Positions 1 to 9,026 of a stretch of 37,519 nucleotides of DNA are shown piece by piece. How positions within the stretch are numbered: position 1 is the stretch's first letter; each line of letters starts with the position of its first letter. The DNA comes from Acidobacteriota bacterium (lineage in GTDB: Bacteria > Acidobacteriota > Terriglobia > Terriglobales > Acidobacteriaceae). Both the position numbers and the translations under genes were made by a program. The notes beneath the pieces were generated by a model. It saw only the letters and a program-made list of their open reading frames with translations, made no database searches and was not told the DNA's origin. The stretch covers positions 1-37,519 of the forward strand of contig QIBC01000098.1 in the NCBI GenBank assembly GCA_003225215.1. Reading direction: 5' to 3'.

Positions 1-2
1 AA

Positions 3-722
3 TACGCCGTCAGCGTGAACGCGGAGACGGTTTCCGAGTTCCTCGGCGTTGCGAAATTCCGCGACATGCTCGCGCACGAAAAGAGCGAGGTTGGGCTGGT
101 AACCGGTCTTGCCTGGACCGAAGTCGGTGGATCGATCCTTTCGACCGAAGTCACGATTGTCGACGGCAAAGGTAAGACAACGCTGACCGGTAAGCTCGGT
201 GATGTAATGCAGGAATCAGCGCAAGCGGCGATCACGTATATCCGCTCGCGCGCGCACCGGCTCGGTGTGCCCCGCGACTTCTATCGCAATATCGATATTC
301 ACATCCACGTGCCTGAAGGCGCCATTCCCAAGGATGGCCCCTCGGCGGGCATCACGATGGCCACCGCGATTGCCAGCGCATTGAGCAAGATTCCGGTGCG
401 TCGCGACATCGCCATGACCGGCGAGATTACGCTGCGTGGTAAGGTTCTGGCGATCGGTGGACTCAAAGAGAAGCTGCTGGCCGCTCATCGCGCTGGCATC
501 TTCGAAGCGATTCTGCCCAAAGACAATGAGAAGGATCTCTCGGAGGTGCCTGAGAACCTTCGCAATGCCATGAAGCTCCACTTTGCGGACAACATGGACG
601 AAGTATTGGCTATTGCCCTCGAAAGTCCGTTGCCGAAGTACAGCGAAGAAGCTGAGGCGCAAGGCTTGCCCGCCGTCACTCCCACGCCGGCGTCGCAACA
701 GCTTCCCGTGCAGCATCAGTAA
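3..722 (+). CDS. lon: ATP-dependent protease Lon, C-terminal part (5' end outside window)
   Basis: Only the end of the gene is present; the reading frame is open from base 3. The visible part is the Lon S16 proteolytic domain. It holds the catalytic serine in a DGPSAG motif (Ser codon 342-344) and the catalytic lysine in GGLKEK (Lys codon 465-467), forming the Ser-Lys dyad. Lon is a cytoplasmic AAA+ protease that degrades misfolded and regulatory proteins; its ATPase and substrate-binding parts would lie upstream. A short tail rich in Pro, Thr and Gln follows the domain, as in many acidobacterial Lon proteins. The gene ends at a strong intrinsic terminator, so engB is probably transcribed separately. 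Identification is secure; a GTG at 15 is internal, not the true start. Confidence 0.96.
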   Translation, partial: YAVSVNAETVSEFLGVAKFRDMLAHEKSEVGLVTGLAWTEVGGSILSTEVTIVDGKGKTTLTGKLGDVMQESAQAAITYIRSRAHRLGVPRDFYRNIDIHIHVPEGAIPKDGPSAGITMATAIASALSKIPVRRDIAMTGEITLRGKVLAIGGLKEKLLAAHRAGIFEAILPKDNEKDLSEVPENLRNAMKLHFADNMDEVLAIALESPLPKYSEEAEAQGLPAVTPTPASQQLPVQHQ

Positions 723-757
723 AAAAGTTGTCAGTAGTCAGTTTTCAGTGGTCAGTT

Positions 758-789
758 AAGGCCCCGCTAAACGGGGCCTTTGCTTTTTC
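758..789 (+). terminator. Intrinsic terminator after lon
   Basis: A perfect 9-bp GC-rich stem (758-766 with 772-780, AAGGCCCCG / CGGGGCCTT) with a 5-nt loop is followed by a T-rich run to 789. It lies 36 bases after the lon stop codon. The short stretch before it (729-757) repeats GTCAGT/TTCAGT units. Confidence 0.88.
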
Positions 790-921
790 AAGTGGAAAAC
801 CTGTGGCACCGCCGCCCTCGGCTGTGGGTTTCGCCATCAACACCCGCGAATAATCATCTTCTGCTGTATCGTTTCCAGTAGGACCTCTTCGCCAAAGCGC
901 ACGAAGATTCTTTGCCCACCA

Positions 922-1773
922 ATGAATGTCCACGCTCGCTTTCTCAAATCTGCCGCTGCTCCCGAACACTTCCCTGCCCCAGCTGCACCGGAGGTAGCCT
1001 TCCTCGGGCGCTCCAACGTCGGCAAGTCGAGTTTGATTAATGCACTTCTGGGCACGAAGATCGCGCATGTGAGTTCCACTCCGGGAAGAACACGGACTAT
1101 CAACTTCATCGAGCTGCGTGAAAAGCCGGAAACGTTGGAACCTGATCTGATCCTCGCGGATCTCCCCGGCTATGGCTACGCGAAGATTTCGAAAGAGATC
1201 AGCGCGGAATGGCCGAAGTTTATCGAGCCTTATCTATCTGAACGTGAGTCGCTGCGCTTGTGCGTCTGTTTGGTCGACGCGAACGTGCCTCCGCAAAAGA
1301 GTGACCGCCAGCTGATTGAGTGGCTGCAACATCACGACAAGGAATTGCTGGTTGTGGCGACGAAGGCAGATCGGCCTTCGTCGAATCAGCTCGACAAGGC
1401 CCTCGCACAACTCAGGCGTGAGCACCAGGTGGGGGAGATTCTTCCGGTCTCGGCAAAGAACGGCGCCGGAATTAGCGAGCTGTGGCGCATCGATCCTTGC
1501 ATCTTCTTCAAGTCAGCGCAGGAATTTATGCGCTCCAGCGCCTGCCGAAGCGCTCGCTCCGTTGACGGCACCGTGTGTACTTTAAAAAACGCGCTCACAT
1601 TGGACGCAGCGTCGGCATCGCAAAAGTCTCCGGCACCAGAGACGAGCGCAAGTCCGCTGGACATGGTGAACGTCTTTTCCACGTCGGGCCAGTGGCTCTG
1701 GACGAACTTCCACGCCTCTGCTCGCGTGTATGGATTTCGCAGGAAATCGCTCAGGTACTCCGTAGAGTCCTGA
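922..1773 (+). CDS. engB: Ribosome biogenesis GTPase EngB/YsxC, with an abnormal antisense-coded tail
   Basis: Residues 1-190 are a complete EngB/YsxC GTPase involved in late 50S subunit assembly. G1 is GRSNVGKSS (29-37), G3 is DLPGYGYA (80-87), G4 is TKAD (147-150) and G5 is SAK (177-179). The start at 922 gives the usual short N-terminus (MNVHARFLKS); no clear Shine-Dalgarno is visible. EngB proteins usually end shortly after the SELWR motif seen at 185-189. Here the frame runs on for about 93 residues, and from about base 1490 it is the antisense of the converging M1 aminopeptidase. The tail shows no domain. I infer that a deletion removed both stop codons. The GTPase core is intact, so function may be kept if the tail is tolerated. 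The alternative is an assembly error at about 1490. Confidence 0.9.
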   Translation: MNVHARFLKSAAAPEHFPAPAAPEVAFLGRSNVGKSSLINALLGTKIAHVSSTPGRTRTINFIELREKPETLEPDLILADLPGYGYAKISKEISAEWPKFIEPYLSERESLRLCVCLVDANVPPQKSDRQLIEWLQHHDKELLVVATKADRPSSNQLDKALAQLRREHQVGEILPVSAKNGAGISELWRIDPCIFFKSAQEFMRSSACRSARSVDGTVCTLKNALTLDAASASQKSPAPETSASPLDMVNVFSTSGQWLWTNFHASARVYGFRRKSLRYSVES

Positions 1774-4031
1774 TTTCGTATCGCTCCTGAGATGCCAAGC
1801 GCGAGCGCCTGGCGAGTCAGCTCGGGTTTTTCGAAATGAGCCAGCGCGTCCATATAGCGGCTGCGCATGATCTGATCTGTAGTTCCGCGAAGCCTCTGAA
1901 CGACCTGCGTGTAGAGAGCTTCATCGCCTTGTGTAGCGGCGATTTCTAGCGCAGGACCGATCAGCAGCGGATCCACGGAAGCCGGATCGACTAGAGCTCT
2001 CTGTGCGAGCTGACGAGCTTCCGCGAGCACTGCCGGATCGCGTCCCACGATTCCGAGTAAATAAAACAGGTCGGCACGGAGCGCCTTTTCCTCCGGGTCT
2101 TTTGTCTGTGTTAACGCGGTATATGGTTGAATGAGCAAGTTGCGGACAAATTGGTGGAATGCCTCCCGTTCGCTAGCACCCACGAACTTGTCGTCCATGT
2201 ATTGCAGGTTTGTCAGCACCTCTGCCCAAACCTGCCGCAAGTGCTCAGCTTTCAGTTGCGAAATCAAGTCCAGGTAGGTGCTGATCGAGATGCGCCCAAC
2301 CCGCATGAGCGCCCACTCATCGCTGAGCATCGAGATGCGATCGCCTGGGTCTAGTCCGCTCTCCAGGTTTTTGCTCAAATGCTCTCGCAGAGCTTGCTCG
2401 TACTCCGTGCGGTAATAACCGTGTCCGTCGGCATTCGCGAATACCGGCACATTTGCGGAGGCTTTGGTTTCCTGACCTCGCTGCTGTAACAGGAAGCAGG
2501 AACTGATGCAGTCAGCCGAGAGGCTTTTCCAGCAGACCGGCACCGCCCATACCTGCTGACTAGTCCCCAGTAGCTGACGGTCATTGAAAAAACGTTCCTG
2601 CGATATCGAGAGCTGGCCATCCGATTCCTGCGAAACATGAAGCAACGGAACACCCGGTTGGACAATGAAGCTCGACATGATCTTGTCGGCGGGTTTGCCC
2701 GATGCTTCCGTGATTGCGTTCCAAAAGTCTTCCGCGGTTGCGTTTCCGTAGGAGTGCGCGAGCAGATAATTGTGGACTCCCTTGCGGAACAGCTCCGGAT
2801 CAACGTAATGCTCCACCATCCGAAGCATTGCCGCAGCCTTGCCGTACGCGATGCCATCGAAGAGTTCGTTAATTTCGGCTGGAGTCTCGGCCTTCTGGCG
2901 GATAGGCCGCGTATTCTTCAACGCGTCCAAATTGAGGGTGCGAGCCGTACTCGCAACCTCCCTCAGCGGCTCGTTCCACTCCGGTTTCCATTTCGCAACG
3001 GGCTTGGACTCAAGCCAACTGGCGAACCCCTCATTGAGCCAGAGGTTATCCCACCACTTCATCGTCACCAGATCGCCGAACCACTGGTGCGCCATTTCGT
3101 GCGCGACCACCGACGCGACCAGGTTGTAGTTGTCGACCCCGGCGACCTTTGGATCGAGCAGCATGAAGCTTTCACGGTACGTGATCGCGCCGGCATTCTC
3201 CATGGCTCCGGCTTCGAAATCGGGAATTGCGATTAGATCCAGCTTCCCGAATGGATACTTAATGCCGAAGTAATCGTTGTAGTAGTGCATGATGTATTCA
3301 GCGGCTTCCAACGCAAACTTTCCTTGATCTCTCTTGTCGGGAGTGGCGCAGGCGCGAATAGGAATCTCGTCGGATGATCCGCTGAGGCACTCAAAATCGC
3401 CCACCAGCATAGCCACCAGGTAAGTAGAAAGTTTCTTCGTGGTTGCGAACTTGAGGGCGTGCTTGTCTTCGGAGGGCCCTGGAGTATCCGCAACGAGCTT
3501 CTCGTTGGAAATAGCCGTATCGCCCTTGTCCACAATCAACGTGATATCGAACGTTGCCTTCTTGTCCGGCTCATCGAAACAAGGAAAAGCGCGCCGAGCG
3601 TCGGTGGACTCGAACTGGGTAACCGCGTAGCGGCGTTTAGGGGTTTCACTCAGATAGAAGCCGCGCAGCTTGCCGTTCAGGATTCCGGTGAACACGATGT
3701 GCAGACGAGCCGGGCCTGCGGCAATCGTTCGCGGAGCGATGATGTTTGCCTGTTCGCGATCGTCATCGGTCGTGACTTTGGCATTTAGGGTCTCGCCGTG
3801 GCTTTCTACAGTGGAAGACGCGAATTTGATTTCGGCGGAATTGAGCGTGATGATCGTAGTTGGCTTCAATACGCGCACATCGATGATCTCGTCGCCAGAG
3901 AAGGTGGCATCTTTCAGATTGGGCGCAAAGGTGAGCTGATAATGCTCGGGGACAACCCCTGCAGGAAGCCGCTGCCCGTGCAGGGATACTGAGGCTGCGA
4001 GAGTTACAAAAAGCAATAGCCACTTCTTCAT
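1386..4031 (-). CDS. M1 family zinc aminopeptidase (PepN/ERAP-like), secreted, with an antisense-coded tail
   Basis: The protein has 881 residues and a signal peptide (about 1-19, ending near SLHGQ), so it is probably periplasmic. The M1 signatures are complete: GAMEN at 275-279, HEMAH at 311-315 with the third zinc ligand E334 in NEGFASW, and the transition-state tyrosine Y396. An ERAP1-type helical C-terminal domain follows. It removes N-terminal residues from peptides. It starts 13 bases after the hutI stop, so it is probably the third cistron of hutU-hutI-pepN; the amino acids it frees may feed the same catabolism. AAGGA lies upstream of the start. Family-like sequence stops at about residue 845 (CADLKKMQ); the last 36 residues are the antisense of engB. 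All catalytic residues are upstream of this scar. Confidence 0.93.
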   Translation of the reverse strand: MKKWLLLFVTLAASVSLHGQRLPAGVVPEHYQLTFAPNLKDATFSGDEIIDVRVLKPTTIITLNSAEIKFASSTVESHGETLNAKVTTDDDREQANIIAPRTIAAGPARLHIVFTGILNGKLRGFYLSETPKRRYAVTQFESTDARRAFPCFDEPDKKATFDITLIVDKGDTAISNEKLVADTPGPSEDKHALKFATTKKLSTYLVAMLVGDFECLSGSSDEIPIRACATPDKRDQGKFALEAAEYIMHYYNDYFGIKYPFGKLDLIAIPDFEAGAMENAGAITYRESFMLLDPKVAGVDNYNLVASVVAHEMAHQWFGDLVTMKWWDNLWLNEGFASWLESKPVAKWKPEWNEPLREVASTARTLNLDALKNTRPIRQKAETPAEINELFDGIAYGKAAAMLRMVEHYVDPELFRKGVHNYLLAHSYGNATAEDFWNAITEASGKPADKIMSSFIVQPGVPLLHVSQESDGQLSISQERFFNDRQLLGTSQQVWAVPVCWKSLSADCISSCFLLQQRGQETKASANVPVFANADGHGYYRTEYEQALREHLSKNLESGLDPGDRISMLSDEWALMRVGRISISTYLDLISQLKAEHLRQVWAEVLTNLQYMDDKFVGASEREAFHQFVRNLLIQPYTALTQTKDPEEKALRADLFYLLGIVGRDPAVLAEARQLAQRALVDPASVDPLLIGPALEIAATQGDEALYTQVVQRLRGTTDQIMRSRYMDALAHFEKPELTRQALALGISGAIRNQDSTEYLSDFLRNPYTRAEAWKFVQSHWPDVEKTFTMSSGLALVSGAGDFCDADAASNVSAFFKVHTVPSTERALRQALERINSCADLKKMQGSMRHSSLIPAPFFAETGRISPTWCSRLSCARALSS

Positions 4032-4044
4032 AAATGCTGATTCC

Positions 4045-5334
4045 TTAATGAATCGCCAATTGGCCTTTCAGAACGGTTGCGCGGCAGGTTTCCCTTCCAA
4101 ACCAGTAACAGATCTCCCGATAGTCTTTCGTATCGAAGATGGCGAGATCGGCATCCTTTCCCGTTTCAATACTCCCCTTTTGCCGGTCAAGACGCACGGC
4201 GTGGGCGGCGTTGACGGTGGCTGCCGATATGGCTTCAGCAGGAGCCATACGCATCTGCGTGCATGCCAGCGAGAGCACCAGCGGCATGCTGGTCGTCGGC
4301 GATGTTCCCGGATTGAAATCCGTCGCTAAAGCAATTGCCGCGCCCGCATCGATCAGTCTTCGCGCGATCGGGTACGAATGGGCCAGAAAATATGAAGCCC
4401 CGGGCAAGAGGGTGGCGATCGTCCTCTGCTGCGCAAGGGATTGTAAGTCTTTGTCAGTCAGACAGTCGAGATGATCGTAGGAAGCCGGTTCGAAGCGAGC
4501 CAGCTTTGATAGATCCTGCGGAGTGAATTGGCAAACATGGGCTCGCATTCCCAGGCCGGCTCTTTGTGCAGCGTCGAAGACACGTTCTGTTTGCGCGATC
4601 GTAAACGCTCCGCGCTCGCAGAAGACATCGACGAAGGCGGCCAGTTTCTCTCGAGCCGCTTTTGGAATCATTTCGTTGCAAACGAGGTCCACATAGGAAT
4701 CGGGTCGCTGCTGAAACTCCTCCGGGACCACATGGGCCCCCAAAAGGGTGGAGGTCACAGTTCCGGGCCATTGTTGCGCCGCCCGGCGGATGGCACGCAG
4801 GGACTTGAGTTCTGAGTCCGTAGAGAGCCCATAGCCGGATTTCGCCTCGATGGTTGTGGTTCCCTCGCGTTCCATATCTTCGAACACACGCAACACGGTG
4901 CTCGCCAGCTCTTCTTCGCTCGCGTTGCGCACACCCTCGATGCTGGAACGAATGCCGCCTCCGGCCTTGGCGATCTCCTCGTAGGTGTTTCCCTGAATGC
5001 GCTGCTCAAAATCGATGAGGCGAGGCGAGACGAATACGGGATGTGTATGGGAATCGACAAATCCAGGCAGGAGGGTGCCTCGCCTGCAGTCGAAGACTCG
5101 GAGGTCCGCTCCCATCTCCTGCGTGGCTCGCGCTCCGACCTCAACCTCGGAGCCAACAGCAGCAATCTTTCCATCGCGACAGAAGACGGCGGCGTTCTGA
5201 AGAATTCCCAGCTCCAGTAGCTCTCGCCCGCGACGGGGTTCATTTCGACCGGCGACGTCCTTCAACGTAAGCAACTGGCCGATGTTGGTTAGAAGTAGAG
5301 GTTTGGCTACGCTTTGCGTAGGAATGGCGCTCAC
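4045..5334 (-). CDS. hutI: Imidazolonepropionase
   Basis: A 429-residue amidohydrolase-superfamily enzyme that hydrolyses 4-imidazolone-5-propionate to N-formimino-L-glutamate, step three of histidine degradation. Metal ligands are visible: the HxH pair H96/H98 in DSHTHP, H266 in AHVCQF, and D339 in ATDFNPG. The family motifs AGGGIRSS and EAKSGYGL are present. Where the Bacillus enzyme has a glutamate three residues after the third histidine, this protein has Q269; I recall glutamine here in other members. The start is a GTG that overlaps the hutU stop (GTGA, 5331-5334), showing translational coupling. Cytoplasmic; length is slightly above the usual 405-420 residues. Confidence 0.96.
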   Translation of the reverse strand: MSAIPTQSVAKPLLLTNIGQLLTLKDVAGRNEPRRGRELLELGILQNAAVFCRDGKIAAVGSEVEVGARATQEMGADLRVFDCRRGTLLPGFVDSHTHPVFVSPRLIDFEQRIQGNTYEEIAKAGGGIRSSIEGVRNASEEELASTVLRVFEDMEREGTTTIEAKSGYGLSTDSELKSLRAIRRAAQQWPGTVTSTLLGAHVVPEEFQQRPDSYVDLVCNEMIPKAAREKLAAFVDVFCERGAFTIAQTERVFDAAQRAGLGMRAHVCQFTPQDLSKLARFEPASYDHLDCLTDKDLQSLAQQRTIATLLPGASYFLAHSYPIARRLIDAGAAIALATDFNPGTSPTTSMPLVLSLACTQMRMAPAEAISAATVNAAHAVRLDRQKGSIETGKDADLAIFDTKDYREICYWFGRETCRATVLKGQLAIH

Positions 5335-7082
5335 TCTTGTCGGCCACCCGTGACTGAAGAATTCTGATCTGAAGACCTGCCCGCCTCCGTGGGCGTTCCA
5401 GAACTCCGATGCATGGGGATACGAACACCAGTGCGATTGGCGAAAGACTCTGCCTCTTGATAACCAGCGTCAGCGTGCCTGGCAACGCCGATGCCCGGAT
5501 CGTTAGTGAGAACCCGCTCGATGCGCTTTGCCATCAGTTCGGTGCCATCGGCGACCGTCACCTGGCCGGCGTGCTGCGAATATCCAATGCCCACACCGCC
5601 GCCGTTGTGGATGGAAACCCAGCTAGCGCCGCTAGCAGTATTCAGCAAGGCGTTAAGAAAGGCCCAGTCCGCGATGGCATCGCTGCCGTCTTTCATTGCT
5701 TCCGTTTCCCGAAATGGGGATGCGACCGAACCACAATCAAGATGATCGCGGCCAATGACGATTGGGGCTTTCAGCTTGCCACGCTTTACTAGATCGTTCA
5801 TTGCCAATCCGAACTGGGCACGTTCTCCGTAACCCAGCCAGCAGATTCGGGCAGGTAATCCCTGGAATCGAATTCGCTTGCGTGCCAAATTGATCCAGCG
5901 ATTGAGAATCCGATTTTCGGGAAACATCTCCAGGATCAGCTCGTCGGTTACGGCGATGTCTGAAGGCTCTCCTGAAAGTGCAACCCAGCGAAATGGGCCG
6001 CGTCCTTCGCAGAAGAGGGGACGAATGTACGCCGGAACAAATCCGGGAAAATCGTAAGCATTCTTTACGCCGTGCTCGAAGGCGAATGTACGGATGTTGT
6101 TGCCGTAGTCGAAGGTCACCGATCCCGACTTCTGCAGTTCCAGCATACCTTCCACGTGGCGAGCGATGGAATCCAGTGAGCGCTCCAGATAACCTTTGGG
6201 ATCGTTACGCCGCAGCTCATCAGCCGCATCGATCGTTAAACCTGCAGGGATGTAACCATTCAGTGGATCGTGTGCGGAAGTTTGATCTGTGAGCAGATCG
6301 GGCTTAACGCCCCGAGCGGCCAGTTCCGGAATCACCTCCGCACAGTTCCCGACCAGCCCAACCGAAACAGCTTCCTTTTTCCGAATCGAGTTCTTCAGGA
6401 TGCGTAGCGCCTCGTCGAGACTGTTCACCATGAAGTCGCAATAGCCGGTCTTCAGGCGCTTCTTGATACGTTCGGGATTGACGTCGATGCCGAGGAAGCA
6501 CGCGCCGGTCATGGTGGCGGCAAGAGGCTGCGCACCACCCATCCCGCCCATGCCGCCGCTGACGACGAGCTTGCCCTCTAATTCGCCGCCGAAATGTTTC
6601 TCGCCCGCTGAAGAAAACGTCTCGAATGTTCCTTGAACAATTCCCTGTGAGCCAATGTAGATCCAGGATCCCGCAGTCATCTGGCCGTACATGGTCAGAC
6701 CGGCGCGCTCAAGTTCGTTGAACTTCTTCCAATTCGACCAGTGCCCGACAAGATTCGAATTAGCGATGAGCACGCGCGGGGCGTAATCGTGAGTTTTGAA
6801 GATGCCTACCGGTTTCCCCGATTGCACTAGCAGAGTCTCGTCACTTTCGAGGTTCCGAAGAGATGCAATGATCGCGTGATAGCAATCCCAATCGCGCGCA
6901 GCTCGTCCTGTCCCGCCGTACACGACGAGATCCTGCGGACGTTCGGCTACCTCGGAATCGAGATTGTTCATGAGCATCCGCAAAGCAGCTTCCTGCTGCC
7001 AACCCTTGCAGGAAAGCTGGGTGCCACGCGGCGCTTTGATTCCGGTGCCCGTAGTCGAAAGCGCTTCAGCCTCAACCGGCAT
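5331..7082 (-). CDS. hutU: Urocanate hydratase
   Basis: A 583-residue urocanase that converts urocanate to 4-imidazolone-5-propionate with tightly bound NAD+. The NAD-binding stretch [13 protein letters not shown] lies near 176-188 and the catalytic cysteine C414 sits in [10 protein letters not shown]. The protein is about 25 residues longer than the usual 550-560; the extra part is a Ser/Gly-rich C-terminal tail after RTGVRIP. It is the first gene of hutU-hutI-(aminopeptidase) on the minus strand. Histidine ammonia-lyase (hutH) and the formiminoglutamate-processing enzyme are not in the window, so the pathway must be completed elsewhere. The start at 7082 fits the family N-terminus loosely. 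Confidence 0.97.
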   Translation of the reverse strand: MPVEAEALSTTGTGIKAPRGTQLSCKGWQQEAALRMLMNNLDSEVAERPQDLVVYGGTGRAARDWDCYHAIIASLRNLESDETLLVQSGKPVGIFKTHDYAPRVLIANSNLVGHWSNWKKFNELERAGLTMYGQMTAGSWIYIGSQGIVQGTFETFSSAGEKHFGGELEGKLVVSGGMGGMGGAQPLAATMTGACFLGIDVNPERIKKRLKTGYCDFMVNSLDEALRILKNSIRKKEAVSVGLVGNCAEVIPELAARGVKPDLLTDQTSAHDPLNGYIPAGLTIDAADELRRNDPKGYLERSLDSIARHVEGMLELQKSGSVTFDYGNNIRTFAFEHGVKNAYDFPGFVPAYIRPLFCEGRGPFRWVALSGEPSDIAVTDELILEMFPENRILNRWINLARKRIRFQGLPARICWLGYGERAQFGLAMNDLVKRGKLKAPIVIGRDHLDCGSVASPFRETEAMKDGSDAIADWAFLNALLNTASGASWVSIHNGGGVGIGYSQHAGQVTVADGTELMAKRIERVLTNDPGIGVARHADAGYQEAESFANRTGVRIPMHRSSGTPTEAGRSSDQNSSVTGGRQE

Positions 7083-7610
7083 AAAGAGGTTTCCCTCGGT
7101 CGAACAAACTCTTTAGCCTACGGCTTGAGACTGGCTGAAGCAAGTGCGCTGGTTCTTTGGGCGCTGTCTTAAATAGTGTGTCTAAGACAGTACCGTTCTT
7201 TGATGGTGGATCACAGCAACTGTTCCCGCACTGCCATTCGTCAATTCCTTTCCTCTTAAGGCTGTCTCGAGGCACTGTAATCCCTCCCTCCGCCGCGAAG
7301 CGGTTTATCAGCATCAACCATTCACCGCGGAGCGGCGGATCTGCTGTTGTGCAGCACGCAGAAAGCAGATCCCCGCGCAAAAAGCTCGCGAGCAGTGACA
7401 GTCTCAAAATGGGATCGGCCTTGAAAGTGATTAAGAGCTGACCACCATTGGACCACTGTGTTCCCGGTTGCGAAGAGACCTGTACGCCCCACAGGCCGAT
7501 CACGAAAGTGCCTCGACCTTTGTACGCAGTTAGGTTTCTGAATCCTTTACAACAGAGCCGAGGTTAGCGTATCCATGGATTAAGTAAAGCGCGCTCACTC
7601 GTCCCAAGCC
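7083..7610. other. Gene-poor gap between hutU and the sugar dehydrogenase gene
   Basis: This 528-bp gap separates divergent genes, so it should hold promoters for both hutU and the sugar dehydrogenase, but I cannot place convincing -35/-10 boxes. It contains a small hairpin (7164-7171 with 7183-7190, CTGTCTTA / TAAGACAG). A minus-strand open frame of 143 codons (7503-7072) overlaps the hutU start and has a skewed, Cys/Arg/Ser-rich composition with no family resemblance. I see no supportable gene; the gap may be the remains of a repeat element. Confidence 0.5.
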
Positions 7611-8810
7611 ATGATTGAACGAACTTCTCACGCGACGCGCATTGCGGCAGTTGTTATTGCCGCTCTCTTCTTCGCAAACTGCGGAGGCGGAGGTTCATCG
7701 CCGTCACCGAATCCCACGCCTACTCCCTCCGGTCCTCCGCCCATGCTTGCGCTGAATCTAGTCATATCGGGGTTCTCTTCGCCGCTCGATATCGAGCAGC
7801 CAGACGACGGAAGCGGCAGACTGTTTGTGGTTGAGCAGGGTGGCCAGATCAGGATTTTGCAGAATGGTGCAATCGCGGCCCAGCCATTTCTCGATATCGC
7901 TTCGAAGATCACGACCGGCGGCGAGATGGGATTGCTGGGAGTTACTTTTCATCCCAATTTTGCTTCGACTCGCAAGTTTTACGTGAACTATGTCCGGAAT
8001 CCGAGTGGTCAGATTCAATCCGTAATTGCCGAATACACGGTTCCGGCTGCCACGCCGAATCAAGCGGATATTGCCAGCGAGCGCATCCTGCTCACTGTGG
8101 ACCAAATTGGGAATTTCACTAATCACAAGGCCGGTCAACTGGCGTTTGGCGCAGACGGATTCCTCTACTTCGGCCTGGGCGATGGCGGCAGCGGCGGTGA
8201 TCCATTTGGTCACGGGCAAAGCAAGCAGACGCTGCTGGGAAAGTTGTTGCGCATCGATGTCGATCACCCCAGTGGAAGCCTCGCATACGGAATCCCACCG
8301 GATAATCCGTTTGCAAGCGGCGGCGGACTGCCGGAGATATATGCCTACGGATTCCGCAATCCCTGGCGGTTTTCATTCGACAAGCCAACCGGACGGCTAT
8401 TCCTGGCAGACGTCGGACAAGATGCCTTCGAAGAGATCGACATTGTACAGAAGGGCGGCAACTACGGCTGGAACATAATGGAAGCCACCCACTGCTATAG
8501 CCCAGCCACAGGATGCAACCAGACCGGACTGACTCTGCCCATCGCCGAATACAGCCACTCTGAAGGCAATGCGGTTATCGGAGGTTACGTGTATCACGGA
8601 GCGTCGATCACCGCCCTGCAAAACACCTACGTTTTCGGCGATCTCGGAACGGGCAAGATCTGGGGCCTGCAAGAGACTAGTCCTGGTAATTGGACACGTA
8701 CTTTGCTGGCCACGACTGGCAAGACCATCAGCTCTTTCGGGCAAGACCAAGCGGGGGAGCTGTATCTGGTCGACTATTCAGGAAGCATCTTCACGATTCG
8801 GGCGCAGTAG
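7611..8810 (+). CDS. PQQ-dependent aldose sugar dehydrogenase family protein, lipoprotein
   Basis: A 399-residue glucose/sorbosone dehydrogenase-type beta-propeller (GSDH family, like YliI/Asd). The N-terminus is a lipoprotein signal with lipobox FANC (Cys24), followed by a flexible Gly/Ser/Pro/Thr linker to about residue 45, so the enzyme is probably anchored to a membrane facing the periplasm. Family motifs are present: NHKAGQLAFGADGFLYFGLG (the usual form is NHNGGQL, with the histidine as proposed base), LGKLLRIDVD, YGFRNPWRFSFD, and repeated propeller blades. By family it oxidises aldoses using PQQ; the exact substrate cannot be read. No PQQ synthesis genes lie nearby. The gene stands alone, 216 bp before the ADOP permease gene. 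Confidence 0.9.
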   Translation: MIERTSHATRIAAVVIAALFFANCGGGGSSPSPNPTPTPSGPPPMLALNLVISGFSSPLDIEQPDDGSGRLFVVEQGGQIRILQNGAIAAQPFLDIASKITTGGEMGLLGVTFHPNFASTRKFYVNYVRNPSGQIQSVIAEYTVPAATPNQADIASERILLTVDQIGNFTNHKAGQLAFGADGFLYFGLGDGGSGGDPFGHGQSKQTLLGKLLRIDVDHPSGSLAYGIPPDNPFASGGGLPEIYAYGFRNPWRFSFDKPTGRLFLADVGQDAFEEIDIVQKGGNYGWNIMEATHCYSPATGCNQTGLTLPIAEYSHSEGNAVIGGYVYHGASITALQNTYVFGDLGTGKIWGLQETSPGNWTRTLLATTGKTISSFGQDQAGELYLVDYSGSIFTIRAQ

Positions 8811-9026
8811 GGCGAGAAGCGTCCTGCTTGTTCCCTTTGTTTTGAATCTCGTGGGGTCTCCGCCTTGATTCGTCCCACGCCGTCCTGTGTTCGTGCGCGT
8901 ACGCTGCGTTCACAATCGAACAGTTGGCTTTCGCAGTCTCCCGTTAAGCGGCTCAAAGTAAGGCTCTTATGCAAGTCTCTCTTGGCAGCGCAATTGCCCC
9001 ACGAGTCGTGAGAGTTGGGAGGAACG

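Noticed and set aside
726-757. GTCAGT/TTCAGT units after lon as a tandem array
   Set aside because: Only four imperfect short units; treated as part of the terminator region.
2637-3236. Long plus-strand frames inside the aminopeptidase gene
   Set aside because: Antisense shadows of a strongly conserved M1 enzyme; no start signals.
7072-7503. 143-codon minus-strand frame in the hutU upstream gap
   Set aside because: It overlaps the hutU start, has unusual composition and resembles no family; more likely chance or repeat remains.
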